Part shown: piece after piece, positions 15,695-24,371 of the stretch
How positions within the stretch are numbered: position 1 is the first letter of the stretch
Layout: every line of letters starts with the position of its first letter
From: Lysobacterales bacterium
GTDB taxonomy: Bacteria > Pseudomonadota > Gammaproteobacteria > Nevskiales > Salinisphaeraceae
NCBI GenBank assembly: GCA_002715985.1
Contig: PBAO01000048.1
Location: forward strand, 1 to 44,454
Length of the DNA: 44,454 nucleotides
Direction of reading: 5' to 3'
Position numbers and translations under genes: made by a program
Notes under the pieces: generated by a model
Databases searched by the model: none
Told to the model about the DNA's origin: nothing
Seen by the model: the letters and a program-made list of their open reading frames with translations, nothing else

Positions 15695-17989
15695 TTACGC
15701 CGGCACCACGCTCTTGTAGAAGCCGCGGTAGTCGATGACGTTGCCGCCGTAGATATGGCGCAGCTTGTAGGTGATGGTGTCGTTGACGAACATGGAGCCG
15801 ACGTTGGGCATGTCCTGGATGAAGATCTCGGGCTCTTCCTGGCCGTCCAGAAAGCCCAGCTCGATGGTCGGGATATCGGCCGGGTCGGCCACCAGGCACC
15901 AGTCGTCGACGTCGGTCCAGTACCAGACCGGGTAGATGGCCATCTGCATCTGTTCGATGAAGTCGGTGTCGTTGTTCGTCTGGCGACGGAACAGGTTGAA
16001 CGCCGCTTCTTCGAGATCGCTCGGCACATAGAGCATCGCCGGCGGGATACCCAGGCGCTCGTTCGAGTCCAGCTCGGTCTGTTGCAGCATGGCCAGGCGG
16101 CCGGCGGCCAGCCCGGCCGAGGACAACGGCGCGCTGCCCAGGTTGCCGTGTTCGGCCGAGAACAGCGCCTGGCCGTCGTAGATGTTCGGATTGAGGCGCA
16201 GAAAGTCGAGCACGAACTTGGCCAGCGTGCGCTGGGCGGCCCGGCTCATGCGCGTGGGGATCCGCTGGATCAGGCCCATGTCATCGTTCTTGATGGTTTC
16301 GAGCGTGATCTGCTCGATGCCACCCCGCTTTTCCACGGCGTAGGTGGCCTCTTCATCGGTCGGCGAAGCGAGCTGCTGATAGTTGGCCCGCTCGGCCACC
16401 TTGGGCATATCACCGTAGCCGCCGACGCGGGTGCGGTGATTGGTGCGGAAATCCTGCACCGGCACCACGTCCACCGCATTCCGCCAGACGTTATAGCGGC
16501 TGCCGGCGTTGTAGTCGGCCACCATCGCCCGGCGAATGGCATCGCCCAGGGCGTCGCCGAAGGTGGAGCTGTCGATGGCCTCGCGGAAGGCGTGCCCGCC
16601 CAGCGCTTCGCGCATGCGATTCATGTCGCAGTTCTTCATCTGGCCGGTGATGCGTGTATCGCCGGTGATATCGACATACGCCTCGCGAATCGAGCGCATG
16701 CCCTTGGTCTTGCCGGTGCGATCGAACAGCGCATCGAGCTGGGCGTTGACCTTTTCGGCGCGGTCTTCACCGCCCTCGACGCGGGCCGTGTCGCCCAGGC
16801 CCGATACCTTGCCGGACTCGGTGAAGCGCGCCAGGTAGGCCGCCTCATTGTCGATGGCCTTCTTCACGTCGCCGTCGGCGATTGTTCGGGCCTCGCGAAA
16901 CTGCTCGCCCAGACGCTGCTTGGCCGGCTCGGGCAGGCCCGATTCGGCGATCGCGGCCCGTGCATCGGCACGCGCTTCGGCCATGCGCACGGCCTGGTCG
17001 ATATCGGCCTGGGTGGCCGCCGGTGGGTCATCCGTGCCGGTCTGGGCAGCGGCCTCGCGCGTGGCCTGCTCGGGCGCGGTGGCTTCGCGGTAGGCCGTGA
17101 GAATCTGGTCTTCGGTTGCGTCCTCGCCCAGCTCGGCGTGGCGCTTGGGGGCGTTTTTCTTGATCGCCTCAAGCATTTGGGCGCGCAGCTTCATGTCGGT
17201 GTCCTCGTCCTGTAGCGCTTCGATGAAATTGATGATCTGCCCGCCGGCGCCGGGCTCGATGATGAGATCGACCGAGTCGACCTTGGAAAAGCTCACGGCC
17301 TCGCGCATGGTTCCGCGTTTTTTCATCGGGCCGGTCGCGTCGATGGAAAAGCCGAAGATTTCGGACATGCCGCGGGCATGGGCCTCGCGAATCTTGGCGG
17401 CCACCGGGCCGGCCGATTCGAGCAGTTCGAGCGTGGCCTGGATCTCGCCGCCGTCGGCGGCCTTGCCTTCAACGAACTGGGCGTCGGTCAGCCGCCCGAT
17501 GAGGTTGGCAAACGACTTGCCGCCGCCGGCCAGGTGCTCGGCATCGGCCTTGGCGAACACGCGCACGCCGTTGAACAACGGCGTGGCCTCGCGCAGCACC
17601 TGGTCGGGGTAGTAGGCGTTGTTCTTGGACTTTCCGGCCTTGATCGCCCGGATGCGAAACCGCATGCCGCTGTTGTCGTTGGCCTCGATGAACGGGCTGG
17701 CCGCGGCCTCGCGCATGGCGGCATCGATGAAGGTCTTGGTGACCTCGCGCGGTGCGCCGAGCTGCACCTGGTTGTCATCGTTCAGGGTGTAGTCGTAGCG
17801 CCAGTAGCGGGCGCCGTCGCGTACGACGACATGGTCGGCGTAGACCGATTCCATATCGACATATTCGCGCACGCTGGCCTGGCGCAGCGCTTCGCGTAGC
17901 AAGGCGATGATGTCGCGGAAATCACCGGCTGCGGCTTCGCGGATCGCCTGCGGGCCTTCCAGCCCGTTTTCGGGACGTTTGATGACCAT
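15695..17989 (-). CDS. Prohead protease-scaffold-major capsid protein fusion
   Basis: 764 residues that look like three parts in one. Residues about 85-260 resemble a prohead protease of the U35/S78 type: ALFNG-like VRVFAKADAEHL with candidate catalytic His152, then GEIQATLEL and a GFSIDATG motif with Ser215, and the VDSVDLIIEPGAGG end. Residues about 260-420 are charged and helical, typical of a scaffold. Residues about 430-764 resemble a HK97-fold capsid subunit, including the segment VPVQDFRTNHRTRVGG and a C-terminal QDMPNVGSMFVND stretch. Many phages encode these as separate genes. Met266 is preceded by a GAGG sequence 8 bases upstream, so an internal start is possible. Overlaps the upstream gene by 1 bp. 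Confidence 0.75.
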   Translation of the reverse strand: MVIKRPENGLEGPQAIREAAAGDFRDIIALLREALRQASVREYVDMESVYADHVVVRDGARYWRYDYTLNDDNQVQLGAPREVTKTFIDAAMREAAASPFIEANDNSGMRFRIRAIKAGKSKNNAYYPDQVLREATPLFNGVRVFAKADAEHLAGGGKSFANLIGRLTDAQFVEGKAADGGEIQATLELLESAGPVAAKIREAHARGMSEIFGFSIDATGPMKKRGTMREAVSFSKVDSVDLIIEPGAGGQIINFIEALQDEDTDMKLRAQMLEAIKKNAPKRHAELGEDATEDQILTAYREATAPEQATREAAAQTGTDDPPAATQADIDQAVRMAEARADARAAIAESGLPEPAKQRLGEQFREARTIADGDVKKAIDNEAAYLARFTESGKVSGLGDTARVEGGEDRAEKVNAQLDALFDRTGKTKGMRSIREAYVDITGDTRITGQMKNCDMNRMREALGGHAFREAIDSSTFGDALGDAIRRAMVADYNAGSRYNVWRNAVDVVPVQDFRTNHRTRVGGYGDMPKVAERANYQQLASPTDEEATYAVEKRGGIEQITLETIKNDDMGLIQRIPTRMSRAAQRTLAKFVLDFLRLNPNIYDGQALFSAEHGNLGSAPLSSAGLAAGRLAMLQQTELDSNERLGIPPAMLYVPSDLEEAAFNLFRRQTNNDTDFIEQMQMAIYPVWYWTDVDDWCLVADPADIPTIELGFLDGQEEPEIFIQDMPNVGSMFVNDTITYKLRHIYGGNVIDYRGFYKSVVPA

Positions 17990-18417
17990 CAGACGCGCCC
18001 CTTGAGCTTGGCGCCCTGGGTGGTCACGACGGTGACGGTGCGCCCGTCAACGGCCAGCGCGCAGGCGTGGACCTCACTGGCCGCAATGCCCACGACGGCC
18101 GCGGCCTCTTCGCGGTCGATTGTCGGCTCGCGGGTTTCAAGCGCACCCGCAACGGTGACGCTGGCCGCCTCGGTGATCCGGGCGGCCTCGGCCGTGGCAT
18201 CGTCCACGATGCGTCCGGCCTCGGCATCAGCCGCGTCCAGCTTCTGCTGTGCGTCTGCGCTTGCCTTGTCGACAATCGTCTTTGCTTCAGCCTTGGCCTG
18301 TTCTACGAGCTTGGCCGCTTCTGCCTTTGCCGACTCGAGGGCCTGGTCGGCCTCGGTCTTCTCGGCCGTCTTGGCCTGGCCCGTGTTCTTGCCCGTGCTG
18401 GGCTTGGATTCCGCCAT
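17989..18417 (-). CDS. Ala/Lys/Glu-rich coiled-coil head protein
   Basis: 142 residues. Positions about 20-90 form a near-continuous helix with repeated AKAEA, AEAAKL and ADAEAGRI segments, a strong coiled coil. The last 45 residues (AAAVVGIAASEVHACALAVDGRTVTVV) form a small beta unit. It is just upstream of, and overlaps by 1 bp, the capsid gene. A role as scaffold, decoration or assembly factor is likely but I do not recognise a named family. The start at 18417 is followed upstream by a repeat and then an oppositely oriented gene module, so the capsid transcript may begin here or read through. Confidence 0.6.
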   Translation of the reverse strand: MAESKPSTGKNTGQAKTAEKTEADQALESAKAEAAKLVEQAKAEAKTIVDKASADAQQKLDAADAEAGRIVDDATAEAARITEAASVTVAGALETREPTIDREEAAAVVGIAASEVHACALAVDGRTVTVVTTQGAKLKGRV

Positions 18418-18491
18418 CCGAATCTCCGCCGGTGTTCGATGCCTGCGCTGTGCGCGATGGCGTCGAAATTAGGCGGGGATTGATACCGGCT

Positions 18492-18529
18492 CCATTAAAA
18501 GGGTTTACTGATTCACAAGATCGAGCCGG
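18492..18529. repeat. Repeat beside gene module, copy A (CCATTAAAAGG...)
   Basis: CCATTAAAAGG, one varying base, TTTAC, one varying base and GATTC, then an alternating C/A-G stretch and GAGCCGG. It matches copy B at 26736-26771. Both copies lie between a leftward late gene and a rightward, apparently foreign gene. Confidence 0.65.
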
Positions 18530-18542
18530 ACAATAAACAGAG

Positions 18543-18956
18543 ATGCGACAGGATCCTGACTATCTAAAGTTGCTTTTGAATCAAATACAGGCTTCGCCAG
18601 AGCCGTGGCCTTATCTATCGGAGATAGAAAACGAGACAATTGAGGCCGACGCAAAAATGCTTTTTCATCTTGAATTGCTGGAAGACGACGGCTTCATAAA
18701 GGGCCCGGAGGGCGTTAAATCCTTTGCGTTTCATCGCGACGGCGCGGACTATTTGTGCGGTGATCCGCCCATTCGTTTGACTGCAAAAGGACACCAGTTC
18801 ATCGAGGCAATGGATCAGCCCGAAATCTGGCAGACGTTGAAGGCAGAAGCCCCTAGAGCCAGCGTGACGACAATGTTCGATATCGCCAAATACGGTCTTC
18901 TAGCCTCGGCAAAAGCAAGCGGCGAAGCAATCAAAACTCAGTTTGGTCTGGGCTAA
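18543..18956 (+). CDS. DUF2513-like protein (accessory module, gene 1)
   Basis: 137 residues of the DUF2513 type. The family pattern is visible: an N-terminal helix (DYLKLLLNQIQASPE), a 'LFHLELLEDDGFI' helix like the recognition helix of a winged-helix fold, IRLTAKGHQFIEAM, then a VWxxxK-like EIWQTLK helix, and a C-terminal helix. The function of DUF2513 proteins is not known; they occur in prophages and mobile islands. The gene faces against the surrounding head genes, is visibly less GC-rich than they are, and is followed 3 bp later by a membrane protein gene. This suggests an acquired two-gene cargo module expressed from its own promoter in the lysogen. Confidence 0.75.
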   Translation: MRQDPDYLKLLLNQIQASPEPWPYLSEIENETIEADAKMLFHLELLEDDGFIKGPEGVKSFAFHRDGADYLCGDPPIRLTAKGHQFIEAMDQPEIWQTLKAEAPRASVTTMFDIAKYGLLASAKASGEAIKTQFGLG

Positions 18957-18959
18957 GAC

Positions 18960-19493
18960 ATGACTGGCGGAATAAGTACGTCGCTCGTAGCGACAACAAT
19001 CTTTGCTGCGGGGGGCGCCATACTGGCGTCTCTAGTAAATGTTTGGTGGCAGGCTCGAAGTTCCCGTCGCCATCGGGATCGGGAACGGTTGGAAGGCATG
19101 TACCAGGCTCTGCTTGACCTCCAAGGATCGGTCTTGCATACGCTTCGCCTCAAGCACGATCGCCTTGATCACGCCTTAGTTGATGCTTTCGATGATATTG
19201 AAATCATCGATGAGCAAATCGAACATGCACGACAGCGCGATAACCAGCTTTTCCGTCGCTTGAATCGCGTTCAAAACCTTTACTATCCAAGGCTTAACGA
19301 TCTGCAAAAAGAGCTCGGTCTAGCGCACGTTAGCTTGATGTGTGAAGTCGACTCTAAGACTGAAACCGATATGGAAAACTTTGATGAGTCGTTCCGTGAT
19401 CATCTTCATGACCATATGGACAGGTTTGCTTTCGAATTTGAAACAGCCTGCGATCAGTACCGTTCCGGAATAGAGAAAATCACGCCGCGTTGA
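18960..19493 (+). CDS. Membrane-anchored coiled-coil protein (accessory module, gene 2)
   Basis: 177 residues. One N-terminal membrane segment (about 6-28, SLVATTIFAAGGAILASLVNVW) is followed by a basic stretch (RSSRRHRDRERLEG) and long helices predicted to form coiled coils (about 40-120), with the remainder in the cytoplasm. No enzyme motif is seen. It starts 3 bp after the DUF2513 gene, so the pair is one operon, and it ends 1 bp before the end of the convergent MuF-like gene. A role in lysogenic conversion, superinfection exclusion or phage defence is inferred from its position and composition; the family is not recognised. Confidence 0.65.
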   Translation: MTGGISTSLVATTIFAAGGAILASLVNVWWQARSSRRHRDRERLEGMYQALLDLQGSVLHTLRLKHDRLDHALVDAFDDIEIIDEQIEHARQRDNQLFRRLNRVQNLYYPRLNDLQKELGLAHVSLMCEVDSKTETDMENFDESFRDHLHDHMDRFAFEFETACDQYRSGIEKITPR

Positions 19494-19494
19494 A

Positions 19495-20319
19495 TCAACT
19501 GGCTTCCTCCCAACTCGCCATCCACGGCAACGACTCACACCCACAGTTGATGGTCTCGGCCGCCGGCGCGTTCGGGTCGCGCGGATAGCGCAGGTGGACG
19601 CCGGAGAACGGGATGACGAAGCGCTCGTTTACGCCGACGCGCTGGCCGTTCATTGCATTGTGGGCCGGGCGGCTGTGGACCTTGCCGGAGCGCCGCCATT
19701 CCTTTTGCAGGCCGGGCAGGCGCTTTGTCGCCTGGCTCATGCGTTCTTGCGTGGCGGTGGCATACACGCGCCCCAGCTCGGTGCGCAGGATGGTGGTCGC
19801 GCGTGATCGCCCGCCGGTCTTCAGATGGCCTTCGATCTGGGTGATGGCCTGGCTCTGGAGCTGGCTGCCGATGGCCACCAGGCCCAGCTCGGCGTTGATG
19901 CGATTGGCCAGTGTGGTGCCGATATCGCTCATGAGGCTGGTCTGGAAGGCCTGCATGGCCACGAGCTGGCGGGTGTCGATGGCGGGCAGGTAGGCGGCGA
20001 TCTGGATGCCGCCGGCGGCGATGGGCTTGTCGACGAGATGGATGCCGGCTTGCCAGGCGGTGCTGGCCGAGCCGGCCGTGGCCGGGCCGGCCTCGCTCGC
20101 GAACGTGCTCATGGCGGCGCGGATCTGGCTTTGGAGCTGGGGCAGAAAGAACGTTTCCCAGTCGGTGGGCGCATTGGCGATACGGGTCTTGATCTGTTGC
20201 TCGGCGAGATCCAGCAGCCGAAAGATCTCGGCCTGTGTATCGCGGATGATGGCCGCGCGGCGCGCGACCTGGTTGCGCCGTTCGGCTCGAAAGCGTGTTG
20301 TGCGATCGTCTTCTGCCAT
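19495..20319 (-). CDS. MuF-like phage head morphogenesis protein
   Basis: 274 residues from the ATG at 20319 (the upstream part of the open frame overlaps the previous gene). The N-terminal half is helical. The C-terminal domain has the Mu F/SPP1 gp7 signature: RPAHNAMNGQRVGV, a YPRDPNAPAAETINCGCESLPW segment with two closely spaced Cys. In Mu, gpF is a minor head protein needed for capsid assembly and is associated with the portal. It is encoded downstream of the portal, as in Mu. The C-terminus ends next to the convergent accessory module. Confidence 0.85.
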   Translation of the reverse strand: MAEDDRTTRFRAERRNQVARRAAIIRDTQAEIFRLLDLAEQQIKTRIANAPTDWETFFLPQLQSQIRAAMSTFASEAGPATAGSASTAWQAGIHLVDKPIAAGGIQIAAYLPAIDTRQLVAMQAFQTSLMSDIGTTLANRINAELGLVAIGSQLQSQAITQIEGHLKTGGRSRATTILRTELGRVYATATQERMSQATKRLPGLQKEWRRSGKVHSRPAHNAMNGQRVGVNERFVIPFSGVHLRYPRDPNAPAAETINCGCESLPWMASWEEAS

Positions 20320-20326
20320 GTTGTTG

Positions 20327-20647
20327 TCAGTCTTCGTCGAGCGAGGCGCTGAGCCGGCGCAGCACCCGGCGTCGCTCGTCATCGCCGAGCCGGGCAAGCT
20401 CTGCCTTGATGCCCTTGACGTAGGGCAGACACGTTATCGAGTGCATCAGCCGGTCACAGGCCATCAGCTGATTGGCGAGTGCCTCGAAAAACAGGGCGCA
20501 GGCGTTGCACAGCCCGGCCAGAACGCGCAGCGGCAGTCGCAGACTGATACGCAATAGCGCGCTGACGAGGGCACGCCAGTACAGGAGGCCGACGCTCTCG
20601 ATATCGTTCGGCCGGACAACCGTTCTGATCCATCGCGTGATTTGCAT
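20327..20647 (-). CDS. Small hydrophobic protein between portal and MuF genes
   Basis: 106 residues from the ATG at 20647, which has a strong ribosome binding site (AGGAGGGG) just upstream; a longer frame to 20701 is less likely. The central part (LVSALLRISLRLPLRVLAGLCNACALFFEALAN, given here as a region of about residues 28-60) is hydrophobic and Arg-rich, suggesting one or two amphipathic or membrane segments. The C-terminus is charged (ELARLGDDERRRVLRRL). It is 7 bp before the MuF gene. I recognise no family; in this position a small portal- or head-associated factor is possible. Confidence 0.6.
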   Translation of the reverse strand: MQITRWIRTVVRPNDIESVGLLYWRALVSALLRISLRLPLRVLAGLCNACALFFEALANQLMACDRLMHSITCLPYVKGIKAELARLGDDERRRVLRRLSASLDED

Positions 20648-20726
20648 AACACCCCTCCTATATAAGGTGTGCGTCTGCCCGCACCGTCTCACCATTTTCA
20701 TGGGCAGGTGACGCCGCCGCCGCGCG

Positions 20727-22199
20727 CTATGGGGTGTCGATATCGGGGTCGTTGGGATCCACGCCGGGCACGCCGTACTGGGTTTCGGTGCGCTTCGCGG
20801 CTTCGGCCTTGGCGTCTTCGAGCACCTGGGCGCAGTCCATCTCGACGCCCAGGCGCGAGGCGATGCTGTTGATGAGATGCAGGCCGGTGGCCTCGCTCAT
20901 GAGGCCGCGGTCGATGAGCATGACCACGGCCTGGCCGGTCTGGGCCAGCGCGCCGGCGTACTTGGAGGTGTCTCGTGCGGTCATTTCCGGGAAGCGGGCT
21001 TCGACGCGGGCGGCGTCCAGGGCGCGCTCGCGGCCGGTGCCCCGGGCGGCCCACTGGCGCAACTGGAACCAGGCGACGTACTCGAGCACGTACTTCAACG
21101 TGCGCTGGCGCATCGACAGCATCTTGAACGTGGGCTCGGACATGCTCTCGCCGGTCGAGCGGTTCACATCGCCACCGCCGCCGAACCAGTGCTCGGGCAC
21201 GGTCGCCCCGCCGAGCACGTGATTGCGCGTGAGCCGGGCGATGGTGTCGGTGTCGCCGGCGTTGAGGCTGGGCGACTCGGCTTTCCAGGCCTCGCTGTCG
21301 TTATGCACACGCACGCTGCCCGGGTTGGGGGCGGTGATCTCGTTGGCGCGCTGGGCCACCTCGGCCGGCGTGGCGCCCTTGAGCTCGACATCCCAGATGA
21401 AGGCACGCAGGAAATCGGCACGTTCGAGCTCGCCGAACAGGAACTGGTCGTAGCCGTCGACCCAGTCGATCTGGGCGGTGAGATCGGAGCGGCCGCGGCG
21501 GCTGTTCGACAGATCGTTGACGGTGAAGAAGAAGGCATCGCCATCGGTGAAGGTCTGGCGGATCTCTTGCGTGCGCTGTGTGAACAGCTCGGCGTCGTCG
21601 CCGTTGACGATCACGCGGTACCGGCGGGCGTTGCCGTGTTTGTCTTTCTTCGTGACCACGCCGATCGCCTGCTCGATGTTGTCCGGGTCGGTGACCACGG
21701 TGGCGATATTGCAGGGGTCGAGATAGCCCAGACGGACATGGCCGGTGGTGTCGTTGACAAACGCCGGCCAGCACTGCTCGCCGAACATGGCCAGCTCGCG
21801 CGTCTTCTTGGCCAGCTTGAGGTCCATCGCGTTGATCGGGTCATGCCAGAAGCCGTCGAGTGCGGCTTGCATGTCGTCTTCCTGGTCGGCGGCGGAGACC
21901 ACCAGCTCGACGCCCTCGGCCAGCAGGTAGGCCACGGGCAGCTCGATCAGCCGGTTGGCCAGGTTGTTCTGTTCCCACATCCAGTACGCCAGGCGCTGCA
22001 TGCGATCGTGCGCCAGCGGGGACAGATCGCGCCCCTGGTCGGCCGAGAGCCGGCGGAAGCCGGGCTCTTCGGTGCTGTCGAGCGTGGCACCGGCGGCCTC
22101 GCGCATCGGCCCCTCGCCCGGGGCGGGTTCGAGCAGGGGCCGCGTGAAACTGGCTGCGATGTGCTTGATGCGTTCGAGCATAGATAAAGTCGTGTTCAT
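20727..22199 (-). CDS. Phage portal protein
   Basis: 490 residues. It lies between the large terminase and MuF genes, the standard place of the portal. Sequence features fit phage portals: an N-terminal basic/acidic part, MWEQNNLANRLIELPVAYLL near residue 75 (the conserved 'N..A..cv..ia' type block), a LAKKTRELAMFGEQ segment, and the C-terminal QRTLKYVLEYVAWFQL helix. The portal is the dodecameric gate through which DNA is packaged. The last 30 residues include a DPNDPDID acidic tail. Confidence 0.82.
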   Translation of the reverse strand: MNTTLSMLERIKHIAASFTRPLLEPAPGEGPMREAAGATLDSTEEPGFRRLSADQGRDLSPLAHDRMQRLAYWMWEQNNLANRLIELPVAYLLAEGVELVVSAADQEDDMQAALDGFWHDPINAMDLKLAKKTRELAMFGEQCWPAFVNDTTGHVRLGYLDPCNIATVVTDPDNIEQAIGVVTKKDKHGNARRYRVIVNGDDAELFTQRTQEIRQTFTDGDAFFFTVNDLSNSRRGRSDLTAQIDWVDGYDQFLFGELERADFLRAFIWDVELKGATPAEVAQRANEITAPNPGSVRVHNDSEAWKAESPSLNAGDTDTIARLTRNHVLGGATVPEHWFGGGGDVNRSTGESMSEPTFKMLSMRQRTLKYVLEYVAWFQLRQWAARGTGRERALDAARVEARFPEMTARDTSKYAGALAQTGQAVVMLIDRGLMSEATGLHLINSIASRLGVEMDCAQVLEDAKAEAAKRTETQYGVPGVDPNDPDIDTP

Positions 22200-22275
22200 G
22201 AACGTTCATGAACGCCCTGGGCGCGCCGATCGGCACGCCGGGCGTAGCGGTATGGCGGCTGTGGCGTCTGCGCGC

Positions 22276-23856
22276 TCACAGGCGGCCTGCGAGCATGGCC
22301 GCCCGTCGGCGGGCCGAGCCGCGATTCGTTCGATAGGTATCGGCCGATTGGTCGACCGAGGCGCCGGCGGCGGGCTGCACCTGGTCGTCGGTGGCGTGCA
22401 GCGCCAGCATGTGGGCCCAGAACTCGTCGGCATGCCCGACCTCGCTGCGCTCGGCATCGAAGCGCACGTTGCCGGCGGTGGTGGTCAGCTTGCGCACGGC
22501 GTGGTGGCTGGCACGGATGGCCTTGTCGACCGGGGTGCGCACGCGCTTGTCCTCGAAGCGCTGCTTGCCGCGGGTGGCCAGGTCGATCTTCACGGTGTTG
22601 CTGAAGATCACGCCCTCCACGCGATACGCGCCGTGGGCGTCCTTGGCGTCCTCGACGGGCTTTTCGCCCATGCCGCCCTGGTCCATGCAGCACCGGCGCA
22701 CGTCGTAGGTGGCAAACACGCGTGCCAGCTCGGCCGCCTGCAAGGAGAACCGGGCCTTCTGGAGGGCGACGACTTCGCGGGTCCAGTAAATATCGCCGAT
22801 CTTTTCGAGCACCCAGATCACATACAGATCCCGGCGCCGGCCGATATCGACGCCGACAAAGCACGGGCCACCCGCGTATTCCCCTGGCAGGCCCGCCTCG
22901 GCGTGCTCGGCGCTGATGATGAGTTCCCAGGTGAGCCACGCGGTGGCCTCGTCGACCGGGATGCACATGTACTCCTGTTGCCAGGTTTCCTCGTCGCCGG
23001 CAGTCGCGCGCTCTTCGTCGATCCAGGTCTGGCGCTCGTCTTCGCTCAGCGAGAGCAGGCGTACCCGCTCGAATGCGCTAGAGCCGTCCAGGCGCTCGAC
23101 CACGCAGCGCTTGAGCCGGTGCAGCAGCGCAACATCGGCCAGATCGCTGGCGGCGCTGACCTCGGCCTCGAGCTCTTCGGTGAGATCGGCCACGCCGCGC
23201 ACGCTCAAGCCCTTGTCGACGCGGGGTAGCACGGCCGTCATGACGATACGATCGGCCAGGCCCTCGGCCACGGCCTGCTCGATGGTCACGCTGTGCAGGC
23301 TCCAGCGTGATCGCCCGGCATGGGCCAGCTCTTTCTTGATGTCGCTGATCAGGCGGTAGTAGCGATTGCCCTTGCCGTTGTAGGTCGAAATCACGCGGAC
23401 CGGAAAGCCCCAGGTGATGATCGGCCGGGCCGCTTTCCACATCGCATCCTGATCGGGGTGAAACGCGAACTCGTCGAGCACGAGCTTGCCGCCCTTGGAG
23501 CGGAATGCCTTGGGGTTGGAGGTGAGTGCTGTGATGCGCTTGCCGGTGGCGAACTCCACGGCCAGGGCCTTGACGTCTTTATCCGATTCGAGCGCGATCT
23601 CGCCGAGATCGGTCGCCGCGATATTGAAGATGCGCGCCCACTGGGCCACGTAGCGGATGTACTCCTTGGCGGCCGATTCATCGGCCGAGGAAAACCATAC
23701 GTCCAGGGGGCCGCGCTTGCGGGCGGCATCGCGCGTGTCTTCATAGGACTGGCCGTAGGTCCAGCCGATACGGCGGGATTTTTCGGCGGCCTTGAAGCGG
23801 GCGCGGTCCTGGATATAGCGCGCCTGGTACGGCAGGAAATAGGCGTCGGCGCTCAT
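22276..23856 (-). CDS. Large terminase subunit (Mu gp28-like)
   Basis: 526 residues. An ATPase domain has a degenerate Walker A at about 26-33 (KSRRIGWT, the form typical of Mu gp28-type terminases) and Walker B LVLDEF at 125-130. The nuclease domain starts with the metal-binding VGVDIGRRRD around Asp337. It powers DNA packaging and, in Mu-like phages, headful cutting that also takes in host DNA flanking the phage ends. It overlaps the small-subunit gene by 1 bp. The 76-bp gap before the portal gene holds only a short direct repeat. Confidence 0.9.
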   Translation of the reverse strand: MSADAYFLPYQARYIQDRARFKAAEKSRRIGWTYGQSYEDTRDAARKRGPLDVWFSSADESAAKEYIRYVAQWARIFNIAATDLGEIALESDKDVKALAVEFATGKRITALTSNPKAFRSKGGKLVLDEFAFHPDQDAMWKAARPIITWGFPVRVISTYNGKGNRYYRLISDIKKELAHAGRSRWSLHSVTIEQAVAEGLADRIVMTAVLPRVDKGLSVRGVADLTEELEAEVSAASDLADVALLHRLKRCVVERLDGSSAFERVRLLSLSEDERQTWIDEERATAGDEETWQQEYMCIPVDEATAWLTWELIISAEHAEAGLPGEYAGGPCFVGVDIGRRRDLYVIWVLEKIGDIYWTREVVALQKARFSLQAAELARVFATYDVRRCCMDQGGMGEKPVEDAKDAHGAYRVEGVIFSNTVKIDLATRGKQRFEDKRVRTPVDKAIRASHHAVRKLTTTAGNVRFDAERSEVGHADEFWAHMLALHATDDQVQPAAGASVDQSADTYRTNRGSARRRAAMLAGRL

Positions 23857-24371
23857 CAGAACAGGTTCAGCTCGCCTTCGATCTGACTCAGGGCATCGTC
23901 GGACAGGCCGTTGCTCTTGCCGATTGCCCTGACCTTTTCAGCGGCGCGGGCCACGCGATCACGCGCCTCGGCGGCCCATTGTTTCTGCCGCACGGTGGCC
24001 GTGGAGAGCTGTGCGATATTGCGGATCAGCTTGTGGATGTCGATCTCGTCGGGGTCGAGGTCGATCTTTTCCAGCAGCTCGAACAGCTGGGCCTGAACAT
24101 GGCGTATGAGCGCGTCGTTGAGTGCGCCTTCGTCGTCGCCCAGCTCGTCCTGGAGCATCTTGGCCTGCTCGGTGGCGGTCTTGATGCGCTTCAGGCGTTC
24201 TTGAAAGGACTGGCCGAACCGATGCACCTGGCTCTTATGAATCTCGTAGCCCAGCGCCTGGAGCCATTGTGCCAGCGCTTCATAGTCCGAGAAGCCGTTG
24301 GCCACGAGCTTGCGCTCGAGCTGCTGGCGATCTTCGGGGGCCATCGTTTCGATTGCGGCACGCTTGCCCAT
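23856..24371 (-). CDS. DUF3486/Mu gp27-like protein, probable small terminase
   Basis: 171 residues from the ATG at 24371, which overlaps the upstream stop by 1 base. The pattern GKRAAIETMAPEDR, then GFSDYEALAQWL and GYEIHKSQVHRFGQSF shows the HTH-like N-terminal domain of DUF3486 (Mu gp27), followed by coiled-coil helices. In Mu-like phages this protein precedes the large terminase and is taken as the small, DNA-recognising subunit. Confidence 0.87.
   Translation of the reverse strand: MGKRAAIETMAPEDRQQLERKLVANGFSDYEALAQWLQALGYEIHKSQVHRFGQSFQERLKRIKTATEQAKMLQDELGDDEGALNDALIRHVQAQLFELLEKIDLDPDEIDIHKLIRNIAQLSTATVRQKQWAAEARDRVARAAEKVRAIGKSNGLSDDALSQIEGELNLF

Noticed and set aside
15638-17215. 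525-residue open frame on the plus strand
   Set aside because: Antisense to the capsid fusion gene, whose own frame has recognisable domains; composition is typical of a shadow.
20877-22187. 436-residue open frame on the plus strand
   Set aside because: Antisense to the portal gene, with the composition typical of a GC-rich shadow.
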